This document shows positions 14,785-22,923 of a stretch of 31,650 bases of DNA, piece by piece (the first letter of the stretch is position 1; every line of letters starts with the position of its first letter). The position numbers and the translations under genes are program-made. Origin of the DNA: Desulfobulbaceae bacterium UBA2775 (GTDB taxonomy: Bacteria; Desulfobacterota; Desulfobulbia; Desulfobulbales; Desulfocapsaceae); the NCBI GenBank assembly GCA_002352445.1, contig DEIL01000167.1, positions 6,945 through 38,594 on the forward strand, in the 5' to 3' direction. The notes beneath the pieces were generated by a model that saw only the letters and a program-made list of their open reading frames with translations, did not search any database and was not told where the DNA came from.

Positions 14785-16815
14785 TTATTCCATTTCCAGG
14801 GCTTGTCTGTCAGCCATATCCATAAGAACTCTGTCACGGGCCTTATCTATACCCAGTGCTTTTCGTTTCTTATCGATATGGGCAATCATCAGATGGGCAT
14901 GTTTGATCGGATCCGGTTCACAATCCCACATTCCGCCATACATTTCTTCCATATCTTTATAGAGATGATCCTTGAATACAGGGGCACCCTCAATAGGCAG
15001 ATGGTAGCCGAATACTGTATAGACACCGGAGGCGACAAAATACTGGCCAATGGCGATTGCCTTTTCACTCATCCACTCAGGTGCACTACCGGCGCCTGGC
15101 AGATCAGAGATATCGTCACCAAGACCTCCAGCTTTAACCATCTCGGTCAGAGCTAAAAGAATTCGGCTGTTATCAACACAGGAGCCGACATGAAGAACAG
15201 GTGGGATACCAACGGTCTCACAAACCTCGGCAAGACCCGGACCACAATAAACTGCAGCAGACTCGGGAGTAAGCAATCCATGGATACCGGCAGCGATAGC
15301 GCTGCAGCCGGTTACCACAACAAGTACGTCGTTTTTCAACAACTCTTTTATAAGGGTGATATGCTCTTCATTATGCTTTGTACGGGCGTTGTTACAACCA
15401 ACAACCCCGGCAACCCCGCGAATACGACCATTAATAATGTTGTCATTCAGGGTGTACCAGTTGCCACGGAACGAACCACCAAGATGATACTTAATAGACT
15501 CGACACCAAAACCTGCAACCTGAGTACCCTTATGCCTCGGGATCATTACTTCGGCACCACGATTTTCAAAGTTGTCAATCGCCATTTTAACGATACGCTT
15601 CGCATCTTCGCTGGCATAGTGTTCATCAAACTCAATATGAATAACATTGTCCTGTTCCATCTTTGCGATAGGATGGGTGGTGATCAGTTTTGTATGAAAA
15701 CATTTTGCTACATTTGCAAGGTTCTGCATAATACACTGAACATCAACAACCATGGCCTCACAGGCACCGGTAATAATGGCAAATTCCTGCTGTAGAAAGT
15801 TTCCTGCCGGTGGTACGCCATGACGCTGCAACATCTCATTTGCAGTACAGCAGATACCGGCTAACTGGATACCTTTTGCTCCTTTTTCTTTAGCATAATC
15901 GATCATTTCCTGGGACTGAGCGGAGGCAATAATCATCTCTGAGAGAAGCGGCTCATGTCCATGAACTATAATATTGACATGATCTTCTTTCATAACGCCA
16001 AGATTAGACTCGGCCTGCAGAGGAGAAGGACTTCCAAACATAACATCCTGAAGATCTGTACCTATCATTGATCCACACCAGCCATCGGCCAGTGCCGTAC
16101 GGGTACCCTGCTTCATAAGGTTCTTGTAATCCTGATCAACGCCCATAAGGGTCCTGTGCATACATTCCACAATCTCTCTATCAACATTTCTCGGTATTAC
16201 ACCCTGCTTTTCCCATTTTTCCTGCAGAGGTTTCGGTGCTCTTTTAATATAGTTCACTGTTAATTCAGGCTTACCCCACTCGCGAACTGCTTTTTCCGCA
16301 ACCTCCAGAGCGATTTCATCAATTTCTCTGTCTTTGGTAACACCATCTTCTTCAACAGTTATGGCAACATCAAAATATGGTGCGATCTGGATGAGCCTGG
16401 CCGGATCCTTAACTTTATAATCCTTTGTTTCTTTCCTGGCAGCGGCCAAAAAAGTTTCAGCAACGCCACGACCGTGATCGGAGTGAGCAGCAGCACCACC
16501 TGCTATCATCCTTACCCAGTTACGGGCACAGATGGTATTTGCAGTGGCTCCACAAAGACCTTTTCTCATATCTTCTCCTTCAATGCCGCCTTTAGGCAAA
16601 GGAAGACGACATGGTCCCATGGCACAGATCTTACAGCAGATCCCCTGCAGGCCAATAGCACAGGGCTTCATGGTTACTGCACGATCGAAAACAGTCTCGA
16701 TATCAAGTTCTGCTGCTCTGGCCATCATCTGCCTGGTTGCCGGTTCAATGGTAGCTTCCATCGGGTCAGCAATTTTACGAGCTTTTACTGGTTTTTCTTT
16801 TGTTGCATCTGCCAT
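14785..16815 (-). CDS. cooS: Carbon monoxide dehydrogenase, CODH/ACS beta subunit
   Basis: This 676-residue Ni-Fe-S CODH (also called AcsA) is the same length as the Moorella subunit. The N-terminal cysteines C52 and C60 (D-cluster), and C61, C64, C69 and C88 (B-cluster), follow the family spacing CxxxxxxxC-C-x2-C-x4-C. The C-cluster region is intact (HGHEPLLSEM, ICCTANEM, GCNNART, VTGCSAIAAG, CVDNSR). It reduces CO2 to CO, or oxidises CO, and passes CO through an internal tunnel to AcsB. A Lys-rich N-terminal extension of about 15 residues is present. The ribosome binding site GAGGAGG is very strong. It lies between acsD and acsB; nickel loading probably depends on the CooC encoded downstream. 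Confidence 0.97.
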   Translation of the reverse strand: MADATKEKPVKARKIADPMEATIEPATRQMMARAAELDIETVFDRAVTMKPCAIGLQGICCKICAMGPCRLPLPKGGIEGEDMRKGLCGATANTICARNWVRMIAGGAAAHSDHGRGVAETFLAAARKETKDYKVKDPARLIQIAPYFDVAITVEEDGVTKDREIDEIALEVAEKAVREWGKPELTVNYIKRAPKPLQEKWEKQGVIPRNVDREIVECMHRTLMGVDQDYKNLMKQGTRTALADGWCGSMIGTDLQDVMFGSPSPLQAESNLGVMKEDHVNIIVHGHEPLLSEMIIASAQSQEMIDYAKEKGAKGIQLAGICCTANEMLQRHGVPPAGNFLQQEFAIITGACEAMVVDVQCIMQNLANVAKCFHTKLITTHPIAKMEQDNVIHIEFDEHYASEDAKRIVKMAIDNFENRGAEVMIPRHKGTQVAGFGVESIKYHLGGSFRGNWYTLNDNIINGRIRGVAGVVGCNNARTKHNEEHITLIKELLKNDVLVVVTGCSAIAAGIHGLLTPESAAVYCGPGLAEVCETVGIPPVLHVGSCVDNSRILLALTEMVKAGGLGDDISDLPGAGSAPEWMSEKAIAIGQYFVASGVYTVFGYHLPIEGAPVFKDHLYKDMEEMYGGMWDCEPDPIKHAHLMIAHIDKKRKALGIDKARDRVLMDMADRQALEME

Positions 16816-16847
16816 TTGAGGTTCCTCCTCAGTAAATATTTATGGAG

Positions 16848-16895
16848 TATCAATTAATTATCCAGAACAAACCAATCTTGGTCTATTAATTGATA
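16848..16895 (-). repeat. Intercistronic RNA hairpin between acsD and cooS
   Basis: A perfect 11-bp inverted repeat, TATCAATTAAT/ATTAATTGATA (16848-16858 and 16885-16895), surrounds a 26-nt loop that holds a second small palindrome (ACCAA...TTGGT). No T-tract follows in the transcript. It lies just before the strong ribosome binding site of cooS. Confidence 0.82.
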
Positions 16896-16901
16896 TCCTT
16901 A

Positions 16902-18443
16902 TTAAATTCTCTTATGCATATAATTTAACATCTGCAGGATTTTTTCCTGCTGGTCCAGCTGTACTGCCGATGCTGTAACCGGAACTTCTATTTCATCTCC
17001 AGTTTCTTCTCTGACTGGAGCCACATGTGCCTTAGCCCGCGCTTCCTTAAGAGCCGCCGCTTCTTCTTCACGCTTCGCCGCATCTGCTTTCAAAGCATCC
17101 GCTTCGGCTTTCACTTTGGCTTCAGCATCAGCCTTCTCTTTAGCTTCCCCATCTGCCTTAGCCTTAGCCTCCGCCTCAGTTTTTGCTTTTGCATCTGCTG
17201 CTGCTTTAGCTTCCGCTGCTGCCTTAGCTTCCGCATCTGCTTTGGCTTGCGCTGCAGGATCCGCTACCGGCTCAGGCTTGGCCTCAACTTTAGCCTCTTC
17301 CTTGGCAGGTGCTGCTTCAGCTTTTGGAGCCGCTTTTTTGGCAGGAGCAGCCTTTTTAGCGGGAGCTGCTTTTTTGGCATGAGCAGCTTTTTTCTCTTCT
17401 TCTTTTATGGTCAGGTCCAGCTCAGGTGCGAGTGCCGCAAAATCAACATCAACATCTCCAAGAATCTTGTTAATTGCCTGAGATTCCATTACAGAACCCC
17501 CATCAGTAATAGCATTAATAAATTCTTTGGTGAGACGAATAGCTTCAGGATGACGCATAATGAGAATGTCAGAGCCGCTCATCAGGTAGGAAACAGCACC
17601 AACCGCTTCCATCATGATGCCACGTTTTTCAGGATCACCAAGGAGTGGTGCCTCTTCAACAGTTTGCTTGGCTTCTTTACACTTCCAGACTTCATTACCA
17701 AGGTTATTTATCATCGGGAACTGCAGTTTATCATCACCCTGCATCATGGAAGCCATACTCAGTCTTTCCATAACAGAGTAGGAATATTCCAGACCATACC
17801 CGAGACCACCGGTGGTTGGATCCACCAGGATTCTATCCATAGGCATGCCAAGATTTTCAAGAAGAATATTAACCTGCTTTGCCAGGTTGACATCAATAGG
17901 TGATGAAGAGATAAGAGTATGCCCATAGCCCATGGCTGCAGCACCAATTCCCTTATAATTCTTCTCTTCGACAGGTCCAAGTACCAAGTTACTGCCCTGG
18001 CACTTTTCTGCGATTACCTTGAGCACTTCCTCATCCTTATCGGGATTGGCACAACCCCAGACAATTACAGGAACACTGACTGCCGCCAGAACATTACTAA
18101 CGGTCTCAGCCGCCGATTCAGGACTTGCATCCTTATCGTTTGGATCGATACTTTTGAGTTGGATTACAATGGCATCTGCACCAAAATCATCCACACACTT
18201 TTTGGCCCAGGCTGCAGGGTCTGAAACAACATCTTTGAAATGGGCCAGTACCGCCTCCGGCCACTCTTCCGGCTCCATATCCCAGATTTCCATGGCAATA
18301 ATCGGTTTATTAGGCATGTCTCCTTCAAAGGTATAAAAAGGATAACATGTCTCACCTCCCACGGTAATGGCAGAGTCCCCTTTGCCTATGGAAATTTCCT
18401 TGATGCCGCCGGTATAGGATTCCTTCTTGATTTCAAATCCCAC
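16902..18443 (-). CDS. acsD: Corrinoid/iron-sulfur protein small subunit with long Ala/Lys/Glu-rich tail
   Basis: Residues 1 to about 346 are a normal AcsD (delta subunit) TIM barrel, with CYPFYTFEGDMPNKP near the N-terminus, the conserved VDPTTGGLGYGLEYSYS, and the ending NAITDGG. Moorella AcsD is about 323 residues, and this protein has 513. The extra part begins with histone-H1-like KKAAPAKKAAP repeats (351-375), then an Ala/Glu/Lys/Asp coiled-coil stretch like TolA (about 376-470). It closes with a non-repetitive segment, DEIEVPVTASAVQLD...QMLNYMHKRI. The reading frame is intact and ends at a normal stop, so the tail looks real. It may tether CFeSP within the CODH/ACS complex (inference). 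The start is GTG at 18443 with AAGGAGG upstream. Confidence 0.93.
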   Translation of the reverse strand: MGFEIKKESYTGGIKEISIGKGDSAITVGGETCYPFYTFEGDMPNKPIIAMEIWDMEPEEWPEAVLAHFKDVVSDPAAWAKKCVDDFGADAIVIQLKSIDPNDKDASPESAAETVSNVLAAVSVPVIVWGCANPDKDEEVLKVIAEKCQGSNLVLGPVEEKNYKGIGAAAMGYGHTLISSSPIDVNLAKQVNILLENLGMPMDRILVDPTTGGLGYGLEYSYSVMERLSMASMMQGDDKLQFPMINNLGNEVWKCKEAKQTVEEAPLLGDPEKRGIMMEAVGAVSYLMSGSDILIMRHPEAIRLTKEFINAITDGGSVMESQAINKILGDVDVDFAALAPELDLTIKEEEKKAAHAKKAAPAKKAAPAKKAAPKAEAAPAKEEAKVEAKPEPVADPAAQAKADAEAKAAAEAKAAADAKAKTEAEAKAKADGEAKEKADAEAKVKAEADALKADAAKREEEAAALKEARAKAHVAPVREETGDEIEVPVTASAVQLDQQEKILQMLNYMHKRI

Positions 18444-18477
18444 TTTTGCCTCCTTACTGGTGAATAATTTTTCTACT

Positions 18478-18504
18478 GGAGGTTGCTATCAGTCAACAAC
18501 CTCC
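18478..18504 (-). repeat. Intercistronic RNA hairpin between raco and acsD
   Basis: A perfect 8-bp stem GGAGGTTG/CAACCTCC has an 11-nt loop. Read on the minus strand, no clear T-tract follows. The 5' arm of the transcript contains a GGAGG and the 3' arm an anti-Shine-Dalgarno-like CCTCC. It lies 35 nt upstream of the acsD start. Confidence 0.82.
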
Positions 18505-18590
18505 CCTTTTCGACATTAGCTTATATTAAGAGACTGCAAAACTACAAAAATTCCGTTTTTTTATCTTCTCTCTGAACACACTGTTCTAAT

Positions 18591-20552
18591 CTATGCACCA
18601 ATCAATTCCAGCTGTTTCTTTCTTGCCTCCATACGTTCTTTTAGTTTTGGAAAATTTTCAATTTCCGTATGGGGTAAAAACATTGCAGCAACATAATTGT
18701 CCATATATGAGGGCGTCTCGGAAAGCTCAAAGTTGGTCATCCTCTTTGTTACTTCAACAACATCTTTGCGAATCCTGTTTGTTAAAGAACTCATTCGAGC
18801 TCCCATAAGGGATCCATTGCCTATGAATGTAACGCGATCAGGGTCAATTTCCGGCAAAAGCCCTATTGTCATCGCCTTTTCAAGATCAATATAGCTGCCG
18901 AATCCACCGGCAAGAATGATATGCTCCACCATATCAAGGGAAAGACCAACTTCTTCAAGAAGTGTCATACAGCCGCTGTAAATAGCCCCTTTGGCACGGA
19001 TTAAATTGTCAATATCCGGCTCAGTCAAAGCGATATCGCGATCAATTTGAGTATCATCCTTCCATGCCAGCACATATTCCCAGACATCATTTCTCTTTCG
19101 TATCCTTGAGGTATCAAGTTCCCGATTAAACTTGCCATTATTATTGATTACACCCATTTCAAACATGACCGCAGTCATCGTAATCAAACCCGATCCACAA
19201 ATACCCTTTGGTCTGACATCTCCAATGGTAAAAATCATCGGCTCAAACGACACGGGGTCAATGGAAAAATCCTCTATAGCACCCTTGGCCGCACGCATAC
19301 CAAACTCTATTCCACCACCCTCAAATGCCGGACCGGCTGAGCAGGCGGTACAGGCGAGCCAGTCTTTATTACCAACCACCAACTCGGCATTGGTACCGAT
19401 ATCAAGAAAAAGAGTCAGCTCTTCATTCATATACATTCCTGACCCCATCACACCGGCAACAATATCTCCCCCGACGAAGCTGGACACCTGTGGATAGACA
19501 AGTGCAAGTGCGTGGTCATTGATTGCTATACCAATAAGTGATGCCCTGAAAGGTGGGTAGAGTGTTGCTGTCGGGACGTAGGGAGCACGACGGATATTAC
19601 TGGGGTCAATGGAGAGAAGCAGTTGGGTCATTGTGGTGTTGCCAGACAACGTTATAGTTGCAATGTTTTCTCTGTCCACCTTTGATTGTTTTACAATTCT
19701 CTCAAGCACACCATTAATAGTGGCAACCACAACTTCCTGAAGCTTATCAAGACCGCCCTGCTTTTCAGCATAGATAAGGCGGGTAATAACATCTTCTCCG
19801 TAGCTGATCTGTCCATTGAAATCCCCAGCCTCACCAAGGCATTCCCCGGTACTGAGATCAATGAGCTGGCCATAGATTGTAGTTGTACCGATATCAAGGG
19901 CAACAGCATAATTTTCGCCGGTGACATCCCCACCCTGTATATCGAGGATAAGGGTTTTGCCGCCATCTCTTACCGGACGAACCAGAGTGAGAGTGAGCTT
20001 GAAATCGTAATCCCGCAGAATTTTAGACAACTTCCGGATAACCGGCAGGGTAAGCTCAAGTTTATGTTCGTTGGCTTCAAGTTTGAGATATTCAACGAGC
20101 CTGGTCACATCAGGCATATTATTCTGCGGGCCAGGTGGGGGCAGCTCAAGATAAATTTTTTCAACGGGAGAGATAAAAAGACCTTCTTCCTTCAGGCTCT
20201 CAAAATCAGGATGTTGAATAATTGCAGTTCTCCGGGGAGTGACCTGCAAATGCATGACACTCTTGTCAACCCCGGATTCAACAGGAATTCGAATTGTCAC
20301 ATCTTCAGATATTTTCGTCAGACAGGCCAACCGATATCCTTTTTCGATATCTTCCCGGCTCAACCTCTCAGACAATCCTTCAGAAACCTCTCCCTCCTCC
20401 ACCAACACTCTACATTTGCCGCAAACCCCTTCTCCACCACAGGAGGCATTTATATGAACACCGGCTTCAAGTGCCGCCCGGAGAAGACTCTCGCCCGCAG
20501 GTACACTGATAGTTCTTTCATGGGGGAGAAATTTAATGCTGCAATCGGCCAT
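18591..20552 (-). CDS. acsV: Reductive activator of the corrinoid/iron-sulfur protein (RACo/AcsV)
   Basis: This 653-residue protein combines an N-terminal plant-type [2Fe-2S] ferredoxin domain (C38, C44, C47, C77) with a linker and an ASKHA-type ATPase domain (DUF4445 family). Phosphate loop 1 is VALDIGTTTIYGQ, the second loop FLDIGTNAEL, and the adenosine motif LAGGFGSYID. RACo uses ATP to drive an uphill electron transfer that reduces Co(II) to Co(I) in AcsCD after accidental oxidation. It is the first of six genes in the acs operon. The ATG at 20552 has AAAGGAA upstream. The gene is complete and matches the family length. Confidence 0.94.
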   Translation of the reverse strand: MADCSIKFLPHERTISVPAGESLLRAALEAGVHINASCGGEGVCGKCRVLVEEGEVSEGLSERLSREDIEKGYRLACLTKISEDVTIRIPVESGVDKSVMHLQVTPRRTAIIQHPDFESLKEEGLFISPVEKIYLELPPPGPQNNMPDVTRLVEYLKLEANEHKLELTLPVIRKLSKILRDYDFKLTLTLVRPVRDGGKTLILDIQGGDVTGENYAVALDIGTTTIYGQLIDLSTGECLGEAGDFNGQISYGEDVITRLIYAEKQGGLDKLQEVVVATINGVLERIVKQSKVDRENIATITLSGNTTMTQLLLSIDPSNIRRAPYVPTATLYPPFRASLIGIAINDHALALVYPQVSSFVGGDIVAGVMGSGMYMNEELTLFLDIGTNAELVVGNKDWLACTACSAGPAFEGGGIEFGMRAAKGAIEDFSIDPVSFEPMIFTIGDVRPKGICGSGLITMTAVMFEMGVINNNGKFNRELDTSRIRKRNDVWEYVLAWKDDTQIDRDIALTEPDIDNLIRAKGAIYSGCMTLLEEVGLSLDMVEHIILAGGFGSYIDLEKAMTIGLLPEIDPDRVTFIGNGSLMGARMSSLTNRIRKDVVEVTKRMTNFELSETPSYMDNYVAAMFLPHTEIENFPKLKERMEARKKQLELIGA

Positions 20553-20572
20553 ACAACGTTCCTTTCTACCTG

Positions 20573-20791
20573 AAGGATTTAATATTTTTCTTTAATTAAA
20601 CCAACAACATAACCTTACAGAACACCTAGTTATCATGCCGAATTACAGATATAACCTTGTCTTATCAATACGGTAAGATAAAAAGATACTCTTCAAAACA
20701 GTACGAACAACACATAAACAACAGCTAAATATATCACAAATAATTTTGCTTACAACTTGTAATTGACAAATGCACTCTATAAGTACATGAC
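20573..20791 (-). other. Leader region of the acs operon
   Basis: These 219 AT-rich bases lie upstream of the RACo gene and show no gene. A possible minus-strand promoter is TTGTCA around 20766 with an AAATTA-like -10 after 17 nt, but several equally weak alternatives exist. A promoter here is likely, because this is the first large gap before six co-directional genes. Confidence 0.35.
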
Positions 20792-20890
20792 TTAGTCACC
20801 GAACAAACATTCCTTTTTCTTTGGAAAGGTATCACTGATTTTGATACCACAGCCGACGACTTCAGAGCACTCTATTTTTGGTGCAACCAC
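20792..20890 (-). CDS. Possible 32-residue peptide or frameshifted end of the upstream zinc peptide
   Basis: A short frame (GTG 20890 to TAA 20792) encodes a protein-like sequence with APKIECSEVVGCGIKISDTF and the end KKKECLFGD, with three Cys. In the same frame it stays open upstream to about 20918, overlapping the end of the 58-residue gene by a few bases in the +1 frame. It could be a separate small gene, the C-terminus of that protein after a +1 shift at GTC-TGA, or chance. No good ribosome binding site precedes the GTG. Confidence 0.35.
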   Translation of the reverse strand: MVAPKIECSEVVGCGIKISDTFPKKKECLFGD

Positions 20891-20912
20891 CTCATCTTTT
20901 TTCAGGAGATAT

Positions 20913-21089
20913 TCAGACCTTCACCTTAATTTTCTCCTCTTTTTCCAGGAAGTTAATGACACAGGAAGAACGGAATTTACAATATATTTCAGGATCAGAA
21001 CATTTCAGGCACTCTGTACAAAGATAATGCTGATGTTTCGAACAATGATAAACACTTTCCACCTGTGGATGATTTTTACACTTTCCCAT
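20913..21089 (-). CDS. 58-residue B-box-like zinc peptide upstream of the acs operon
   Basis: ATG at 21089 is preceded by GAGG. The protein begins MGKCKNHPQVESVYHC and contains C4, H7, C16, H19, C24, C27, C30, C37 and C43. The pattern C-x2-H-x8-C-x2-H-x4-C-x2-C is typical of B-box-like zinc-binding modules. The following KCSDPEIYCKFRSSC is a Cys-rich segment that I recall from small hypothetical proteins of sulfate reducers. The function is unknown. It points toward the RACo gene and may share its transcript. A reading frame on the opposite strand over the same bases lacks any motif and is a shadow. Confidence 0.7.
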   Translation of the reverse strand: MGKCKNHPQVESVYHCSKHQHYLCTECLKCSDPEIYCKFRSSCVINFLEKEEKIKVKV

Positions 21090-21146
21090 TACAACAGAAC
21101 CTCAGAAGTTAACGCCGAATAATCCCAACCTTACTTTTCAAAAACT

Positions 21147-21161
21147 GATGGCGTCGTAAAA
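21147..21161. repeat. Second copy of the GATGGCGTCGTAAAA repeat end
   Basis: This is an exact 15-base match to 7290-7304, the outer end of the palindromic element near the CooC operon. The flanking sequence does not match further, so this is an element remnant or an isolated end. Confidence 0.6.
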
Positions 21162-21245
21162 AACCACCATTGACGGGAGGACAATATACTAGATATTTCT
21201 ATTCAAAACCATATGTTTATCATTGCTTTTCAAGCCTGCCATAAA

Positions 21246-21258
21246 TTGGTAGTACCAA
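21246..21258. promoter_or_regulatory. Upstream GntR/FadR-family operator palindrome
   Basis: TTGGTAGTACCAA is a perfect palindrome around a central base and matches the TGGTnnnACCA pattern bound by FadR-subfamily GntR regulators such as LldR, GlcC and PdhR. It lies about 124 bp upstream of a second such site that overlaps the promoter. No regulator gene is present in the window. Confidence 0.65.
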
Positions 21259-21342
21259 AATGCCTTTTATCTGTTAGAAGGTTCTGACTCCTGGAGGATG
21301 TATACGTTGTTCACCTTTTATATACAGCAAATCACAAACCAC

Positions 21343-21371
21343 TTGACAGAACAATTGGTATCTTTTAAAAT
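21343..21371 (+). promoter_or_regulatory. Sigma-70-type promoter of the glcD-glcF-ycaO cluster
   Basis: TTGACA (21343-21348), a spacer of exactly 17 bp, and TAAAAT (21366-21371) form a near-consensus promoter. It points at the dehydrogenase operon, whose start codon is 143 bp downstream of the -10. The spacer contains a TTGGTA half-site. Confidence 0.75.
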
Positions 21372-21382
21372 TGGTGCTACCA
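21372..21382. promoter_or_regulatory. Promoter-proximal GntR/FadR-family operator
   Basis: TGGTGCTACCA matches TGGTnnnACCA and lies immediately behind the -10 box, covering the expected transcription start. A repressor bound here would block initiation, as LldR and PdhR do at their targets. Confidence 0.65.
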
Positions 21383-21401
21383 TTAATTAAATTGCACTAT
21401 T

Positions 21402-21456
21402 TTTTATGAAAGTGGTGTACTATCCGGACGAAAAGGAATTCGGAGGATGTGTTGCC
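21402..21456 (+). repeat. Dispersed leader repeat, copy A
   Basis: The copy begins TTTTATGAAAGTGGTGTACT and runs through AAAAGGAATTCGGAGG to GTGTTGCCA. Over the 41 bases from its ATG it agrees with copy B (27915 on) at 33 positions without gaps. It lies in the 5' leader of the glcD-type gene and is in frame with it, which creates a false N-terminal extension of 36 codons. Confidence 0.7.
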
Positions 21457-21513
21457 AGGAGATGTTTTTTAGATATTCAGACAACGCTGCTTAATTTGCC
21501 ATGGAGTGGAAAC

Positions 21514-22893
21514 ATGAAAAAAAGCCATATTGATGAATTAATCACAATTTTCGGTAAAGAACAGGTACTGACAGAACCGGAAGACATGATAGCATACAGC
21601 TATGATGCGTCCCATGCAGAAACCGAACCTGAAGCTGTTGTCTTTGCAACAACCACTGAACAGATCAGTGAGTTGATGAAGCTTGCTTATCGGGAGCATA
21701 TTCCTGTTACTCCCCGTGGCCAGGGCAGTGGGCTTTCCGGTGGATCCGTTCCGCTGAAAAAAGGTATTGTGCTGTCGATGGACAAGATGCAGAATGTTAT
21801 AGATTTTGATCCGGCAAACCGTCTTATAACCGTCGAAGCCGGCCTGACCACCTCAGATATCGATTCTATTGCCGTCGAGGCAAACCTCTTCTACCCTCCT
21901 GATCCAGGCAGCGTCACTTTCTCCACCATAGGCGGCAATGTTGCTGAGAATGCAGGGGGACTGCGTGGCTTGAAGTACGGGGTCACCAAAGATTACGTAA
22001 AAATGATGAAGGTGGTTCTGCCCCGGGGGGATATCGTCACCCTGGGCAACAAATGTGTCAAACATGTCGCCGGTTTTAATATGGAGGGGATTTTCGTCGG
22101 CAGTGAAGGGCTGCTTGGTATCATGACAGAGGTAACACTTGCACTACTGCCGATCCCCCAGCATCACGAATCTGCTTTGGCGATTTTTGACAGCCTGAAG
22201 GATGCAGCACAATCAGTTTCCGATATCATTGCTGCCGGTGTTACCCCATCCACCATGGAATTTATGGACAACATTACCATCAATGCTATCCAGAACTTCA
22301 AAGACTGTGGTCTCCCCCGTGATGCGGAAGCCGTATTGCTGATTGAAACTGATGGAGAAAAAAACTCTGCTGTCAATGAAATGGCAAAAGTTGAAGAGGC
22401 TGTCAGTAAAAATAATGTCCTGAGGTTTTCCCGGGCAAGGGATATGGTTGAGCGGGATTTGCTCTTTGCCGGTCGCCGAATTGCCCTTAATGCTCTTGCC
22501 AACGTAAAACCAAACCTCATCCTGGAAGATGCCACTGTTATGCGGTCTAAATTACCTGAGATGGTAAGTGGCATTGTCAATATTGCAACAAAATACGACC
22601 TTCAGGTCGGCATTTTCGGCCATGCCGGAGACGGCAATCTACATCCCACCTTCCTGATTGACATGAAGGATAAAGATGAAATGGCCCGTACCGAAAAAGC
22701 TGTTTCAGAGCTTTTCCAACTTGCAATAGATCTTGAAGGAACAATTTCCGGTGAGCACGGTATCGGTGTTGAAAAAAAACCTTTTCTTGAAAACCAGATT
22801 GGTGCTGAAGGTATCAGGCTGCTGCAAAACATTAAAAAGACACTTGACCCGGAAAACCTTCTCAATCCCGGAAAAATGTTTGATATGGCTTAA
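21514..22893 (+). CDS. glcD: FAD-linked D-lactate/glycolate dehydrogenase subunit (GlcD type)
   Basis: This 459-residue protein has a PCMH-type FAD-binding domain (VTPRGQGSGLSGGSVP, PPDPGSVTFSTIGGNVAENAGG, KHVAGFN) and a C-terminal FAD-oxidase domain with the conserved GHAGDGNLHP and GEHGIG motifs. It oxidises D-lactate, glycolate or another 2-hydroxy acid and passes electrons to the Fe-S subunit encoded next. The substrate cannot be told from sequence, but D-lactate is likely in a sulfate reducer. I choose ATG at 21514, with GGAG 7 nt upstream and homologue-like sequence from there on. The ATG at 21406 belongs to a dispersed repeat. Two LldR/GlcC-like operators and a strong promoter precede it. 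Confidence 0.92.
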   Translation: MKKSHIDELITIFGKEQVLTEPEDMIAYSYDASHAETEPEAVVFATTTEQISELMKLAYREHIPVTPRGQGSGLSGGSVPLKKGIVLSMDKMQNVIDFDPANRLITVEAGLTTSDIDSIAVEANLFYPPDPGSVTFSTIGGNVAENAGGLRGLKYGVTKDYVKMMKVVLPRGDIVTLGNKCVKHVAGFNMEGIFVGSEGLLGIMTEVTLALLPIPQHHESALAIFDSLKDAAQSVSDIIAAGVTPSTMEFMDNITINAIQNFKDCGLPRDAEAVLLIETDGEKNSAVNEMAKVEEAVSKNNVLRFSRARDMVERDLLFAGRRIALNALANVKPNLILEDATVMRSKLPEMVSGIVNIATKYDLQVGIFGHAGDGNLHPTFLIDMKDKDEMARTEKAVSELFQLAIDLEGTISGEHGIGVEKKPFLENQIGAEGIRLLQNIKKTLDPENLLNPGKMFDMA

Positions 22894-22923
22894 ACTACAT
22901 TTAAAACTCTCTCAACACCCCGT

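Larger units (their letters stand above)
21090..21513. other. Long intergenic region upstream of the glcD-type gene
   Basis: This region of 424 bp lies between divergent genes. It holds a 15-bp copy of the GATGGCGTCGTAAAA repeat (21147-21161), two GntR-type operator palindromes, a consensus-like promoter, and one copy of a dispersed 5'-leader repeat (21402-21456). These are listed separately. The remainder is AT-rich without recognisable genes. Confidence 0.7.

Noticed and set aside
15190..15795. 201-codon open frame on the + strand opposite cooS
   Set aside because: cooS is unmistakable and complete here. The antisense frame has no ribosome binding site or recognisable motif.
17025..17903. 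292-codon open frame on the + strand opposite acsD
   Set aside because: It lies opposite the Ala/Lys/Glu-rich tail. It translates to Cys/Phe/Arg/Ser-rich low complexity, which is what the complement of GCN/AAR/GAR codons gives.
20841..21122. 93-codon + strand frame upstream of the acs operon
   Set aside because: The minus strand over the same bases encodes a peptide with an ordered Cys/His pattern; the + frame has no motif.
21406..21513. 36-codon N-terminal extension of the glcD-type protein
   Set aside because: It is derived from the dispersed repeat. The ATG at 21514 has the proper ribosome binding site and family-like start.
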